Shown: positions 1-6,526, numbered from the stretch's first letter. The stretch: 7,098 nucleotides of DNA from Kiritimatiellia bacterium (GCA_017629455.1 JAGBXE010000135.1:1-7098), one strand, 5' to 3'. Program-made: numbers and translations. Notes: generated from the letters alone by a model not told the origin.

Positions 1-365
1 AAGGCGGGCGGTGTGTCGGCTGGCCGTTTAAGCGTTGGCTCGTATCGAAGTGCGGTGGCATTTTCATTAGGACAGTTACTGGTATGCCAGTAAAAGATCC
101 TACTGGCGGCTTTAAATGTTTTCGGCGCAGTGCGCTTGAAGCGATTGGGCTTGATGCCATAGAGTCGAACGGTTATTCGTTTCAGCTCGAAATGAACCAT
201 AGGATGTGGATGGCAGGTCTTTCGATAGTTGAAATACCAATAACGTTTAGTGAACGAAGAGCAGGCGAATCGAAGATATCTGGCTCAATAGCCGTTGAGA
301 GCGTTAAGATGGTTTTGAAATTGTGGAAGTCGGTTCGTTTTAGGAGACGCCCGATTACGGTGTAA
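1..365 (+). CDS. Glycosyltransferase family 2, polyprenol/dolichol-phosphate mannosyltransferase-like (5' partial)
   Basis: The reading frame is open from base 3 with no start before the window edge, so only the C-terminal ~120 codons are seen; the ATG at 84 is internal because homology continues upstream of it (GGRCVGWPFKRWLVSKCGG). Family signatures visible are the DPTGGF motif (96-113), the YSFQLEM segment, and the FSERRAGESKIS block (246-281), all typical of GT-A fold enzymes that move a sugar (often mannose) from a nucleotide donor to a polyprenyl phosphate at the inner face of the membrane. The protein ends about 30 residues after the SKIS motif with a basic tail and no hydrophobic helix, so it resembles the soluble single-domain bacterial form. 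The DAD-type donor-binding motif is outside the window. Sugar and lipid specificity cannot be read from this part. It ends 16 bases before rlmN on the same strand and may be co-transcribed with it. Confidence 0.87.
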   Translation, partial: GGRCVGWPFKRWLVSKCGGIFIRTVTGMPVKDPTGGFKCFRRSALEAIGLDAIESNGYSFQLEMNHRMWMAGLSIVEIPITFSERRAGESKISGSIAVESVKMVLKLWKSVRFRRRPITV

Positions 366-381
366 GGTGGGTAGATAAGGC

Positions 382-1410
382 ATGACGAAAGCCTGGAGCA
401 TTCTTCCGGACGAATGGAAACCAATCCTCCTTGAGCGAGGATTAAGGCCGTTTCGTGCCGAGCAAATATTGCATGCGCTTTACCGCGACATGATAACTAA
501 TTGGGATAACGCTACGACGTTGCCGCTAGATTTTCGCGAAACTCTTAAGCGTGAATTCCCAATAACGAAGACCGACCTTCTGGAAGTTTCCGAATCGTCC
601 GACGGCACGAAAAAGCTTCTTATCGGTTTTGAAGACGGCCAGTCGGTGGAAACGGTGCTTATTCCGGCGACAGGCCGCTTTACACAGTGCCTTTCAACGC
701 AAGTCGGTTGCGCGATGGGCTGCGTCTTTTGCGCCAGCGGTTCGCAAGGAGTTGCTAGATCTCTCTCGGCCGATGAAATCGTTGCCGAATATATGTTAGG
801 CAGGACTTTCGGCGAGATTACGAATATTGTCGTAATGGGCATGGGCGAGCCGTTTGTGAATTACGATGAGACGATGCGCGCATTAAAGCTTATTAACGCC
901 GGGAAGGGGCCTAATCTCGGTGCGCGGCATATTACTCTTTCAACTTGCGGCGTAGTGCCTGGGATAGAACGTCTTTCTTGCGAAGGAATTCAGTTCGAAC
1001 TTTCAGTATCGCTCCATGCTCCTAACGATGAGCTTCGTTCGCAGTTAATGCCAGTTAATCGCCGCTGGCCAATGGATGAGCTTCTAGAAGCGTGCGCCGC
1101 CTACACCCGTAAAACGAAGCGTGCGATAACTTTTGAATATACTGTTATTGCTGGCATCAATGATTCGCGCTCGTGCGCCGAAGAATTGGCAATGCGGCTA
1201 AAGAAAGTGCCGCTGGCAAAAGTTAATTTGATTCCTCTTTCACCCGTTTCGCATAGGCCTGATTTTGCTACGCCCGACGAGCGTACGCTTTTGATGTTCC
1301 TAGATGTCTTGATGAAAAATAAAATCCAGACGATGCTTAGGCGTTCGCGCGGTAAAGATGCAGATGCAGCTTGCGGCCAACTTCGTTTGCGAAAGATGTC
1401 AGCAACCTAA
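382..1410 (+). CDS. rlmN: Dual-specificity 23S rRNA A2503 / tRNA A37 C2-methyltransferase RlmN
   Basis: Radical-SAM enzyme that adds a methyl group to C2 of adenosine 2503 in 23S rRNA; in E. coli the same protein also modifies A37 of some tRNAs. The 342-residue product is a little short of the usual 350-400. The cluster motif CAMGCVFC gives Cys110, Cys114 and Cys117 for the [4Fe-4S] cluster. Cys331 in DAACGQL fits the C-terminal cysteine that carries the transferred methyl (E. coli Cys355), and Cys103 in TQCLSTQVGC fits E. coli Cys118, which resolves the covalent intermediate. The SAM-binding GMGEP lies at 153-157, and LSTCG (186-190), LSVSLHA (207-213) and VNLIPLSPV (281-289) are family blocks. 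A DNA/RNA-binding N-terminal helical region spans about residues 1-95. The ATG at 382 is preceded by AAGGTGG at 364-370 with an 11-base spacer. Cfr, the C8 methyltransferase, is less likely because of chromosomal context and overall RlmN-like sequence. Confidence 0.96.
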   Translation: MTKAWSILPDEWKPILLERGLRPFRAEQILHALYRDMITNWDNATTLPLDFRETLKREFPITKTDLLEVSESSDGTKKLLIGFEDGQSVETVLIPATGRFTQCLSTQVGCAMGCVFCASGSQGVARSLSADEIVAEYMLGRTFGEITNIVVMGMGEPFVNYDETMRALKLINAGKGPNLGARHITLSTCGVVPGIERLSCEGIQFELSVSLHAPNDELRSQLMPVNRRWPMDELLEACAAYTRKTKRAITFEYTVIAGINDSRSCAEELAMRLKKVPLAKVNLIPLSPVSHRPDFATPDERTLLMFLDVLMKNKIQTMLRRSRGKDADAACGQLRLRKMSAT

Positions 1411-1427
1411 CGTTATTTGAAGCGGTG

Positions 1428-1436
1428 TGGTATAAT
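1428..1436 (+). promoter_or_regulatory. Extended -10 promoter for metXW
   Basis: In the 35-base gap between rlmN and metXW the sequence TGGTATAAT gives a perfect -10 hexamer (TATAAT, 1431-1436) with the TG dinucleotide of an extended -10 element one base upstream. No good -35 hexamer lies 16-18 bases upstream (the region reads TAACGT), which is acceptable for an extended -10 promoter. Transcription would start near 1443, only two or three bases before the metXW ATG at 1446. The motif is seen directly; activity is inferred. Confidence 0.55.
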
Positions 1437-1445
1437 ATCGGCCAT

Positions 1446-3218
1446 ATGGAAGGCATAGGGCTTGTTGAACAGAAAAAGCGCACTTTGGTGCTTCCGGAAG
1501 GCGGTTTGAAGCTTGCCGGTGGCGGAGTTATCAAAGAAATTGAAGTCGCATATGAAACGTGCGGAGCACCTTACAACGGTGCTAACGCTGTCTTTATTTG
1601 CCATGCTTTAACGGGCGATTCTCATGTCGCAGGCGTCCGCCCTGGTGAAGAAAAGCCAAGTGGATGGTGGGAGGGTATGGTTGGGCCTGCTCGCGCAATC
1701 AATACCGACAAGTACCATGTCGTCTGTGCAAATGTGCTTGGTGGTTGCAGCGGAACTACTGGGCCTATGTCGATTGATCCTGATACTGGTAAGCCCTATG
1801 GCTCACGTTTTCCCAGGTATTCGATTGACGATGTCGTCGATGTTTTTCGTATGCTCTTAAAGGAGCTCGGCATTGATCATCTTGCCGCGCTCATAGGCGG
1901 CAGCTACGGCGGGATGCAGGTCGTTAATTGGATTACGCGCCATCCTGATGAAGTAGATAAAGCGTGCTTAATTGCTACTAGCGCAAGTCTTAATACTCAG
2001 GCGATTGCATTTAGCGTTATGAGTAGGTCGTCAATAACCGACGATCCCGGCTGGTGTGACGGCGATTACTACGCAGGCTCTGGGCCAAGGGCAGGCCTTG
2101 CCAGCGCCCGTCAGCTTGCGCATATAACGTATCTTTCGCGCGACTTGTTGCAGCGCAAGTTTGGTCGCCGCCTCCAGAAGGAGTTTGTTGAGGCTCCCGA
2201 GCATGATCGTGCCGAGCGCGAACGACTTTTCAAAACGTATTTCCAAGTCGAAAGTTATCTCGATCATCAGGCTAATAAATTTTTGAAGCGCTTTGATGCA
2301 AATAGCTATTTGCACATTACGCGTTCAATGGATCTTTACGATCCGTGTTTGGAATTCGGTTCGCTCGATGAGGCGTTCGCGCGTGTACAGGCTAAGGTGC
2401 TTGTTGTTTCTTATGAAAACGACATTCTTTTCCCCGCGTGCCAATCGAAGGAGATAGCAGCTAGCTTGTTGCAGGCAGGCAAGCACGTGAATTATTGCCA
2501 TTTAGAAAGCGGCACGGGGCACGATTCGTTTCTTACCGATATAGAACACCTTTCAAAAGTGGTAGGCGCATTTTTGTCGGACAGGGAAGTAAAGCCGATG
2601 AAATGGCAAAAGCGCCTTAATAAGGCCATAGTCGATATGGTAAGGCCGCGCTCAAGTGTTGTTGATATTGGTTGTGGCGATGGAACGCTTCTCGACGTCT
2701 TGCGCGAGGAGCGCGATGTCGCAGGCGACGGCGTCGAGATCGATGTTGAGCGTTATGAAGAAGCTCTTGCCGGCGATCGCAAGATGATTTGGGGTGATGT
2801 GGATGAGGGGCTTTCTCTTATGCCCGATCAGAAGTACGATACGGCAATAGTTTCCGATACGCTTCAAGAGGTTAAAAATCCGCGCGGCCTTCTTCATGAA
2901 GCCTTACGTGTAGCAAGCGAGGCGATTGTGTCGTTTCCAAATTTTGCCGCGTACAGAATTAGGCTTACGTTGGCACTGCTTGGCCGCTTGCCCGTTTCGA
3001 AGCATTTGCCGTTTGAATGGTATGATTCGCCAAACATCCATTGCGTTACGCTTAGCGATTTCTTGTCGCTTTGCAGGCGCGAAGGTTTTGAAGTGCGTGA
3101 GATAAAGGCGGAATCGCGGCATTTGATAGGGCGTATTCTTCTTGCACTCGGGTTTAAGAATCTGGGAGCATCCCGCATAATTGCGCGCATAGCAAAGCGT
3201 GGAGGGCCTACGTCATGA
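1446..3218 (+). CDS. metXW: Fused homoserine O-acyltransferase MetX - methionine biosynthesis protein MetW
   Basis: 590-residue fusion. Residues ~1-380 are MetX, an alpha/beta-hydrolase that acylates homoserine with acetyl- or succinyl-CoA, the first committed step of methionine synthesis. Seen are HALTGD (53-58), NVLGGCSGTTGP (96-107), the nucleophile elbow GGSYGGMQ with Ser153, Asp326 in NDILFP and His359 in GHDSFL, a complete catalytic triad. Residues ~385-590 are MetW, with a methyltransferase-like fold: VDIGCGDG (406-413), GDVDEGL (450-456), SDTLQEV (470-476), SFPNF (496-500) and the MetW-specific WYDSPNIH (525-532). In proteobacteria metX and metW are usually adjacent separate genes; I recall work in Pseudomonas showing that MetW stimulates MetX. 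I chose ATG 1446 because the text from GLVEQ onward is MetX-like, while an extension back to 1371 would overlap rlmN. No Shine-Dalgarno precedes it. The stop overlaps the next start (ATGA). The acyl donor cannot be decided from the sequence. Confidence 0.93.
   Translation: MEGIGLVEQKKRTLVLPEGGLKLAGGGVIKEIEVAYETCGAPYNGANAVFICHALTGDSHVAGVRPGEEKPSGWWEGMVGPARAINTDKYHVVCANVLGGCSGTTGPMSIDPDTGKPYGSRFPRYSIDDVVDVFRMLLKELGIDHLAALIGGSYGGMQVVNWITRHPDEVDKACLIATSASLNTQAIAFSVMSRSSITDDPGWCDGDYYAGSGPRAGLASARQLAHITYLSRDLLQRKFGRRLQKEFVEAPEHDRAERERLFKTYFQVESYLDHQANKFLKRFDANSYLHITRSMDLYDPCLEFGSLDEAFARVQAKVLVVSYENDILFPACQSKEIAASLLQAGKHVNYCHLESGTGHDSFLTDIEHLSKVVGAFLSDREVKPMKWQKRLNKAIVDMVRPRSSVVDIGCGDGTLLDVLREERDVAGDGVEIDVERYEEALAGDRKMIWGDVDEGLSLMPDQKYDTAIVSDTLQEVKNPRGLLHEALRVASEAIVSFPNFAAYRIRLTLALLGRLPVSKHLPFEWYDSPNIHCVTLSDFLSLCRREGFEVREIKAESRHLIGRILLALGFKNLGASRIIARIAKRGGPTS
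2583..2600 (+). promoter_or_regulatory. Possible internal ribosome binding site and ATG at the MetX/MetW junction
   Basis: AGGGA at 2583-2587 lies ten bases upstream of an in-frame ATG (2598-2600) that falls exactly at the linker between the MetX and MetW domains. Initiation here would give a free MetW of about 206 residues, the normal size of stand-alone MetW. The spacing is slightly long and the site could be a remnant of formerly separate genes or chance; use is unproven. Confidence 0.25.
3201..3206 (+). promoter_or_regulatory. Strong Shine-Dalgarno for the RNB exoribonuclease
   Basis: GGAGGG sits eight bases before the ATG at 3215, inside the end of metXW. It decides the start of the exoribonuclease in favour of 3215 over the next in-frame ATG at 3299, which has no such site. 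This supports the idea that the short N-terminus of the enzyme is genuine. Confidence 0.75.
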
Positions 3219-4837
3219 GAAGAAACACTGGCGAAGATCAAGAACGAGAGGCGTTTGCACCGCCTGGCAGAACACCGAAGGAAGACGTTTCTTCGGTGAT
3301 GAAGTTCTATAAGCTTCCCAAGGCTTTTCCGCCGCAAGTTTTGGAAGAGGCGTTAGAGGCTGAGCGAGCTGGGCTTAGTGATGCCGGTAAGCGTATGGAT
3401 TTGCGTCGCCGGTTTATATTTACTTGTGATCCCGATACGGCGCGCGATTTTGACGACGCATTGTCGCTTGAAACCGATCGTCGCGGCAATCGCGTTCTCG
3501 GTGTGCATATCGCCGATGTAGGCCATTACGTGCGTCCAGGTAGTGCCATTGACCGTGAGGCATATAAGCGCGGCACGAGCGTTTACTTGTGTGGCAGTGT
3601 AGTTCCTATGCTGCCGGAGGCGCTTTCGAATGTATTGTGTTCGCTCGTTCCTGGTGAGGATAGGCTGGCATTTTCAGTGTTCGTTACATTTGATGCGAAG
3701 GGCCGCGCAATCTCCAGGCGTTTTGCCAAGTCGATTATACGTTCAAAAGCGCGCTTCACGTATGGTCAAGTGATGGATATAATTTCGGGGCAAATTCCTG
3801 CAGGGGTGCAGAAAACCGCCGCGAAGACTATTCGCTCAATTTCAAAATTAGCGCAGCAGATACGCGCTTCGCGTTTCGCCTTGGGCGCTCTTGATCTTGA
3901 GGTGCCAGAAGCCGAAGTTAAACTAGACGATCGCGGCGAAATGTCGGGCATTGAAATGCGTCCGTACGATGAGTCGCATCAGATGGTTGAAGAGTGCATG
4001 GTCGCGGCCAATGAGGCTGTCGCGGCAGAACTTTGGACGAACGGCATTAAGATACTTGCGCGTCTTCATGAGCCGCCAGACGAAGAAAAACTGCAGTCTT
4101 TAAGAGTTGAATTGCGCGGGATGGGAGTTAAAGTGGGCGATCTTTCCAAACCGAAGGTTTTCGCCCAATTTATGCAGTCGATAAAAACTCATCCGCTTTA
4201 TCAAACGATAGCGCTTATGGTTTTGCGCTCAATGAAGCGCGCAGTGTACGACCCTTCGGCGATTGGTCATTTTGGATTGGCAAAAAAGTATTACGCCCAT
4301 TTTACTTCGCCAATTCGCCGATATCCCGATTTAACGCTTCATCGCCAGCTTGCGGCGTATCTCGTCAGGAAGGATTCTACGGTTATTGGCAAGACGTACG
4401 ATCCGCGCATACCGCCTCGTCTTTTGGAGCGTTGGGCGGCACAGTCCAACGAGCGCGAGGAGCTCGCCGCCGAGGCTGAGCGCTCAATCCTTGAAATAAA
4501 GAAGTTTAGGCTTCTTGAAAAGCAGCTTAAGAGCGGTCGTCCTGTTGAATACGAAGCAGTCGTTTCGAAATGCATGCCGTTTGGGTGTTTTGTTGAAATT
4601 CCAGATATCGCGGCATCTGGGCTTGTGCATGTTTCGTTGCTTTCTAACCGCTTTGTAGATTTTAACCAGTCAGATCAAACGCTGTCGGCAGTTGGCGGTG
4701 GAAGGTGGGCGCCAGGCATGCGTATGAAAGTATGCATTGCTCGCGTAGATTTCGAGGGGCGCAGGCTTGATTTTGCGCCGGTACGTCCGTTAAGGCGGAC
4801 GAAGGCTCTTCACCGCAATAAGCGGTATTGGAAGTGA
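3215..4837 (+). CDS. rnr: RNase II/R-family 3'-5' exoribonuclease without N-terminal cold-shock domains
   Basis: Processive 3'-to-5' exoribonuclease acting in mRNA and structured RNA decay in the cytoplasm. The RNB catalytic domain starts near residue 66. Its magnesium-binding motif DPDTARDFDDA supplies Asp72, Asp78, Asp80 and Asp81. Other family blocks are VLGVHIADVGHYV (94-106), SVVPMLPEALSN (128-139), MVEECMVAANEAVA (257-270) and HFTSPIRRYPDL (362-373). An S1 RNA-binding domain occupies about 443-522, followed by a basic tail as in RNase R. The family is usually 640-810 residues; this one is 540. The segment SSVMKFYKLPKAFPPQVLEE matches the linker that in RNase R follows the second cold-shock domain, so the protein begins just where those domains would end. 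The upstream overlap with metXW and the strong ribosome site show that this is not an edge artefact. The symbol rnr is by family similarity; RNase II (rnb) is the alternative. Confidence 0.9.
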   Translation: MRRNTGEDQEREAFAPPGRTPKEDVSSVMKFYKLPKAFPPQVLEEALEAERAGLSDAGKRMDLRRRFIFTCDPDTARDFDDALSLETDRRGNRVLGVHIADVGHYVRPGSAIDREAYKRGTSVYLCGSVVPMLPEALSNVLCSLVPGEDRLAFSVFVTFDAKGRAISRRFAKSIIRSKARFTYGQVMDIISGQIPAGVQKTAAKTIRSISKLAQQIRASRFALGALDLEVPEAEVKLDDRGEMSGIEMRPYDESHQMVEECMVAANEAVAAELWTNGIKILARLHEPPDEEKLQSLRVELRGMGVKVGDLSKPKVFAQFMQSIKTHPLYQTIALMVLRSMKRAVYDPSAIGHFGLAKKYYAHFTSPIRRYPDLTLHRQLAAYLVRKDSTVIGKTYDPRIPPRLLERWAAQSNEREELAAEAERSILEIKKFRLLEKQLKSGRPVEYEAVVSKCMPFGCFVEIPDIAASGLVHVSLLSNRFVDFNQSDQTLSAVGGGRWAPGMRMKVCIARVDFEGRRLDFAPVRPLRRTKALHRNKRYWK

Positions 4838-5811
4838 ATGTTCATATTATAATCGGCGAGGACGATTACCTCGTAAAGGAAACGGCAAAGAAAATTGTCG
4901 GTGACGGTGTTGGTCTGGAAGTAGTTGATTCTGCAAATTCATCCAATGCGGAATCTCAATTGTCCGATCTTGCCAAAGCCGATGAAAGTTTTTCTACTCC
5001 GCCGTTTTTAGATCCGCGCAAAGTGACTTGGTGGAAGGATGTGCATTTTCTTCCCGGCGGAAATTCGTCCGAAGAAGTTAAGGCTGCGCTTGAAAAATTT
5101 GCGCAGAAGCTTGCTGCGGCAAAACTGCCCGACAACCAGCATTTTATTATTTCCGCGCCGAAGCTTCTTAAGACTTCCATTTTTGCCAAGCGCCTGTCGG
5201 GGGCTGCTGAAATTGTGTTTTTTGAAGCTGAAAAACCATGGGAAGCATCGCGCAATGCCGTATCGCGCGCAGTAGATTTTGCATCTCAAGCCGGTATGGA
5301 TTTTGCTCCTGGCGCGGCAGAGGCGTTTGTCGCCGTTGTCGGTACCGATGTGCGTTCGCTCATGTCGGAAATATCGAAAATGCGCGACTACCTGGGGCCT
5401 GAAAATCCCATTATTACTCGTGCGGATGTTCAGGAGATTACATCTCCAGGCGTTAACGCTGAAGCAGAAATATGGAGCGTAACTGACGCCATTGGAAAGC
5501 GCGATGTAGAAGCGGCGCTTACGGCAATAAGTCAGTTTGAACTTGAAAACGGTTTCTCTGTTTTTATGAGCAGTGTTATCGAGAAGTTTTTCCGCCAGCT
5601 CATAGATGTTGCGGCAGGGAGAACTGAGGGGATGAACCCATACGCTCTCAAGAAAATGCGTTCATTTATGAGCGCTTGGAAATTGCCTGAAATGCGCGCA
5701 GCAAGGGCTCGGTTTATGCGCCTTAGAGAGGCGGCGGTTTCAGGTTCAACGAGTGTTGATATACAAGTTGTAAATACGCTTGTAAGAGTAATGCGCAGAG
5801 GTGCGAAATGA
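4834..5811 (+). CDS. holA: DNA polymerase III subunit delta (clamp loader)
   Basis: Delta is the clamp-loader subunit that opens the beta sliding clamp; it works with delta-prime and tau/gamma. The product of 325 residues is close to the usual ~340. Recognition rests on the N-terminal IIIGEDDYLV (5-14), the ISAPKLLKTSIFAKRL segment of the AAA+-like second domain, the helix SLMSEISKMRDYLG (175-188) and the collar-domain block AEIWSVTDAIGKRDVEAAL. As is normal for delta, no Walker A motif is present. Start choice: GTG at 4834 makes a GTGA overlap with the preceding stop and places GEDDYLV at the family-typical distance from the N-terminus; TTG at 4828 is an alternative that adds two residues. 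There is no convincing Shine-Dalgarno, so translation is probably coupled to the exoribonuclease. The divergent sequence is expected for this fast-evolving family. Confidence 0.87.
   Translation: MNVHIIIGEDDYLVKETAKKIVGDGVGLEVVDSANSSNAESQLSDLAKADESFSTPPFLDPRKVTWWKDVHFLPGGNSSEEVKAALEKFAQKLAAAKLPDNQHFIISAPKLLKTSIFAKRLSGAAEIVFFEAEKPWEASRNAVSRAVDFASQAGMDFAPGAAEAFVAVVGTDVRSLMSEISKMRDYLGPENPIITRADVQEITSPGVNAEAEIWSVTDAIGKRDVEAALTAISQFELENGFSVFMSSVIEKFFRQLIDVAAGRTEGMNPYALKKMRSFMSAWKLPEMRAARARFMRLREAAVSGSTSVDIQVVNTLVRVMRRGAK
5797..5803 (+). promoter_or_regulatory. Shine-Dalgarno for the HTH-PTS IIA gene
   Basis: AGAGGTG at the very end of holA lies four bases before the ATG at 5808, which overlaps the holA stop as ATGA. 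It fixes the start and suggests that the gene is independently and well translated. Confidence 0.65.
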
Positions 5812-6299
5812 GTCGCGAAATACTCTCGCTTGAAGAGGCTGCCAAACATATTAATATGGCGGTTCACGATCTTAAGCACGCAGCTCAACGCGGCGAAATA
5901 GAATCCTTCCAACGCGGTGATGCCTGGTATTTTGAACACCGCACACTGGATGAGTGGGCGCAACGCAATCTTCTTGAAGTTCCTTCGCGCGATCTTAAAG
6001 CGCGTCACCGTCTGATGGCTGAAGAGCGCCATCGTGCAGGCAGAGACAATTGGGGCATTGCAGATTTGTTCAGTATCGAGACTACCGATCTTTTTGTTCA
6101 AGCAAAGGCGAAGGGCGGGCTTTTGCGCGATATGACCGATCTTGCGGAAAAAGGCGGGAAGGTCTATGATAGTGAAGCTCTTTTCAAAGAGCTTGTATCT
6201 CGCGAGGAAGCGGCATCAACTGCTATAGGCGAGGGTGTTGCATTGCTGCATCCGCGCTTCCACGATCCATATCTTTTTGAAGAGTCGTTTGTATCTTAA
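5808..6299 (+). CDS. HTH (excisionase-type) - PTS IIA protein, interrupted by an in-frame stop
   Basis: The 163 codons to the first stop hold two parts. Residues ~5-56 look like a MerR/excisionase-type helix-turn-helix: LSLEEAAKHINMAVHDLKHA, then RGEIESFQRGDAWYF and HRTLDEW. Residues ~86-163 are the first half of a PTS EIIA type 2 (PtsN/fructose IIA) domain: YDSEALFKELVSREEAASTA, then IGEGVALLHPR with His148 as the expected phosphorylation site. The usual proline before this histidine (ALPH) is leucine here. Such proteins would couple phosphotransfer from HPr to a regulatory DNA-binding output; this is inference from the domains. The TAA at 6297-6299 removes the second half of the IIA fold, including the conserved HLH helix, so the product as written should not fold into a working IIA domain. 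The HTH half could still be made. It overlaps holA by ATGA and is the last gene of the run. Confidence 0.82.
   Translation: MSREILSLEEAAKHINMAVHDLKHAAQRGEIESFQRGDAWYFEHRTLDEWAQRNLLEVPSRDLKARHRLMAEERHRAGRDNWGIADLFSIETTDLFVQAKAKGGLLRDMTDLAEKGGKVYDSEALFKELVSREEAASTAIGEGVALLHPRFHDPYLFEESFVS
6297..6299 (+). other. In-frame TAA inside the PTS IIA domain
   Basis: The TAA follows ESFVS and precedes GRCERPVFFGAPDG in the same frame. Relatives of this domain have a hydrophobic residue at this place (FxxLGR pattern), so a single change from TTA (Leu) to TAA explains it. There is no shift of frame on either side. TAA is also the normal terminator of rlmN and of the glycosyltransferase here, so reassignment is excluded. 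Nonsense mutation, strain or assembly error, and programmed readthrough remain open. Confidence 0.85.
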
Positions 6300-6518
6300 G
6301 GTAGGTGTGAGCGGCCTGTATTTTTTGGCGCACCCGACGGCGAAGGAACTAAGCATTTCTTTCTTATCTGCTCCACCGATCACCGTGCGCACCTGCATAT
6401 TCTTGCGCGCCTTGCCGTCCTTGCGCATGGCTCTAATATGATAGCGCAGTTAGACGAAGCAGAAGATGCGCAAGCGGCATTAGAAATTATCAGGTCTTGC
6501 GAAGAGGCTTTTCTTTAA
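6300..6518 (+). pseudogene. Detached C-terminal half of the PTS IIA domain
   Basis: Read in the same frame as the upstream gene, these 72 codons encode the remainder of a PTS EIIA type 2 domain: GRCERPVFFGAPDGEGTK, then HFFLICSTDHRAHLHILARL, and a final amphipathic helix ending EEAFL before a natural TAA at 6516-6518. With the part before the stop the full product would be 236 residues, a sensible size for an HTH-IIA protein. The HLHILARLA block holds the second conserved histidine region of the family (His195/His197 in the full frame). No ATG with a ribosome site lies near its beginning, so it is unlikely to be made on its own. The sequence shows no other damage, so the break is very recent, is bypassed, or is an error. 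Confidence 0.8.
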
Positions 6519-6526
6519 GCCCTTTT
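6506..6526 (+). terminator. Weak hairpin at the convergent gene ends
   Basis: GGCTT (6506-6510) and AAGCC (6517-6521) can form a five-pair stem with a six-base loop, followed after one C by four T residues. It covers the stops of both converging genes and is the only terminator-like structure near the end of the plus-strand operon. The stem is short and the T tract is poor, so it is only a candidate. Confidence 0.2.

Noticed and set aside
1371..1445. Longer start for the MetX-MetW protein at ATG 1371 (or GTG 1425)
   Set aside because: It would overlap the end of rlmN by 40 bases, the extra residues do not resemble MetX, no ribosome site precedes either codon, and the extension would run through the TATAAT element.
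1411..1445. SAM riboswitch or other methionine leader before metXW
   Set aside because: Only 35 bases separate rlmN from metXW, too few for any known SAM riboswitch, and no stem structure is visible.
2894..3337. 147-codon minus-strand open frame over the MetW/exoribonuclease boundary
   Set aside because: It lies antisense to two clearly coding regions, has no recognisable motif and mirrors their codon pattern.
4848..4853. Second TATAAT at the beginning of holA
   Set aside because: The nearest -35-like TTGGAA (4828-4833) is only 14 bases away, there is no TG extension, and the site lies within codons for the conserved HIIIG of holA.
5532..6101. 189-codon minus-strand open frame over holA and the HTH-IIA gene
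   Set aside because: It is antisense to confident coding sequence on both sides of the holA/IIA overlap, and its translation shows no family features.
6297..6299. TAA read as a sense codon through a changed genetic code
   Set aside because: TAA correctly ends the glycosyltransferase and rlmN genes in this window, and no other gene contains an internal TAA.
6235..6441. Frameshift as the explanation for the broken IIA gene
   Set aside because: The alternative plus-strand frame here does not carry IIA motifs; the IIA similarity continues in the original frame immediately after the TAA, so the lesion is a stop codon and not an indel.
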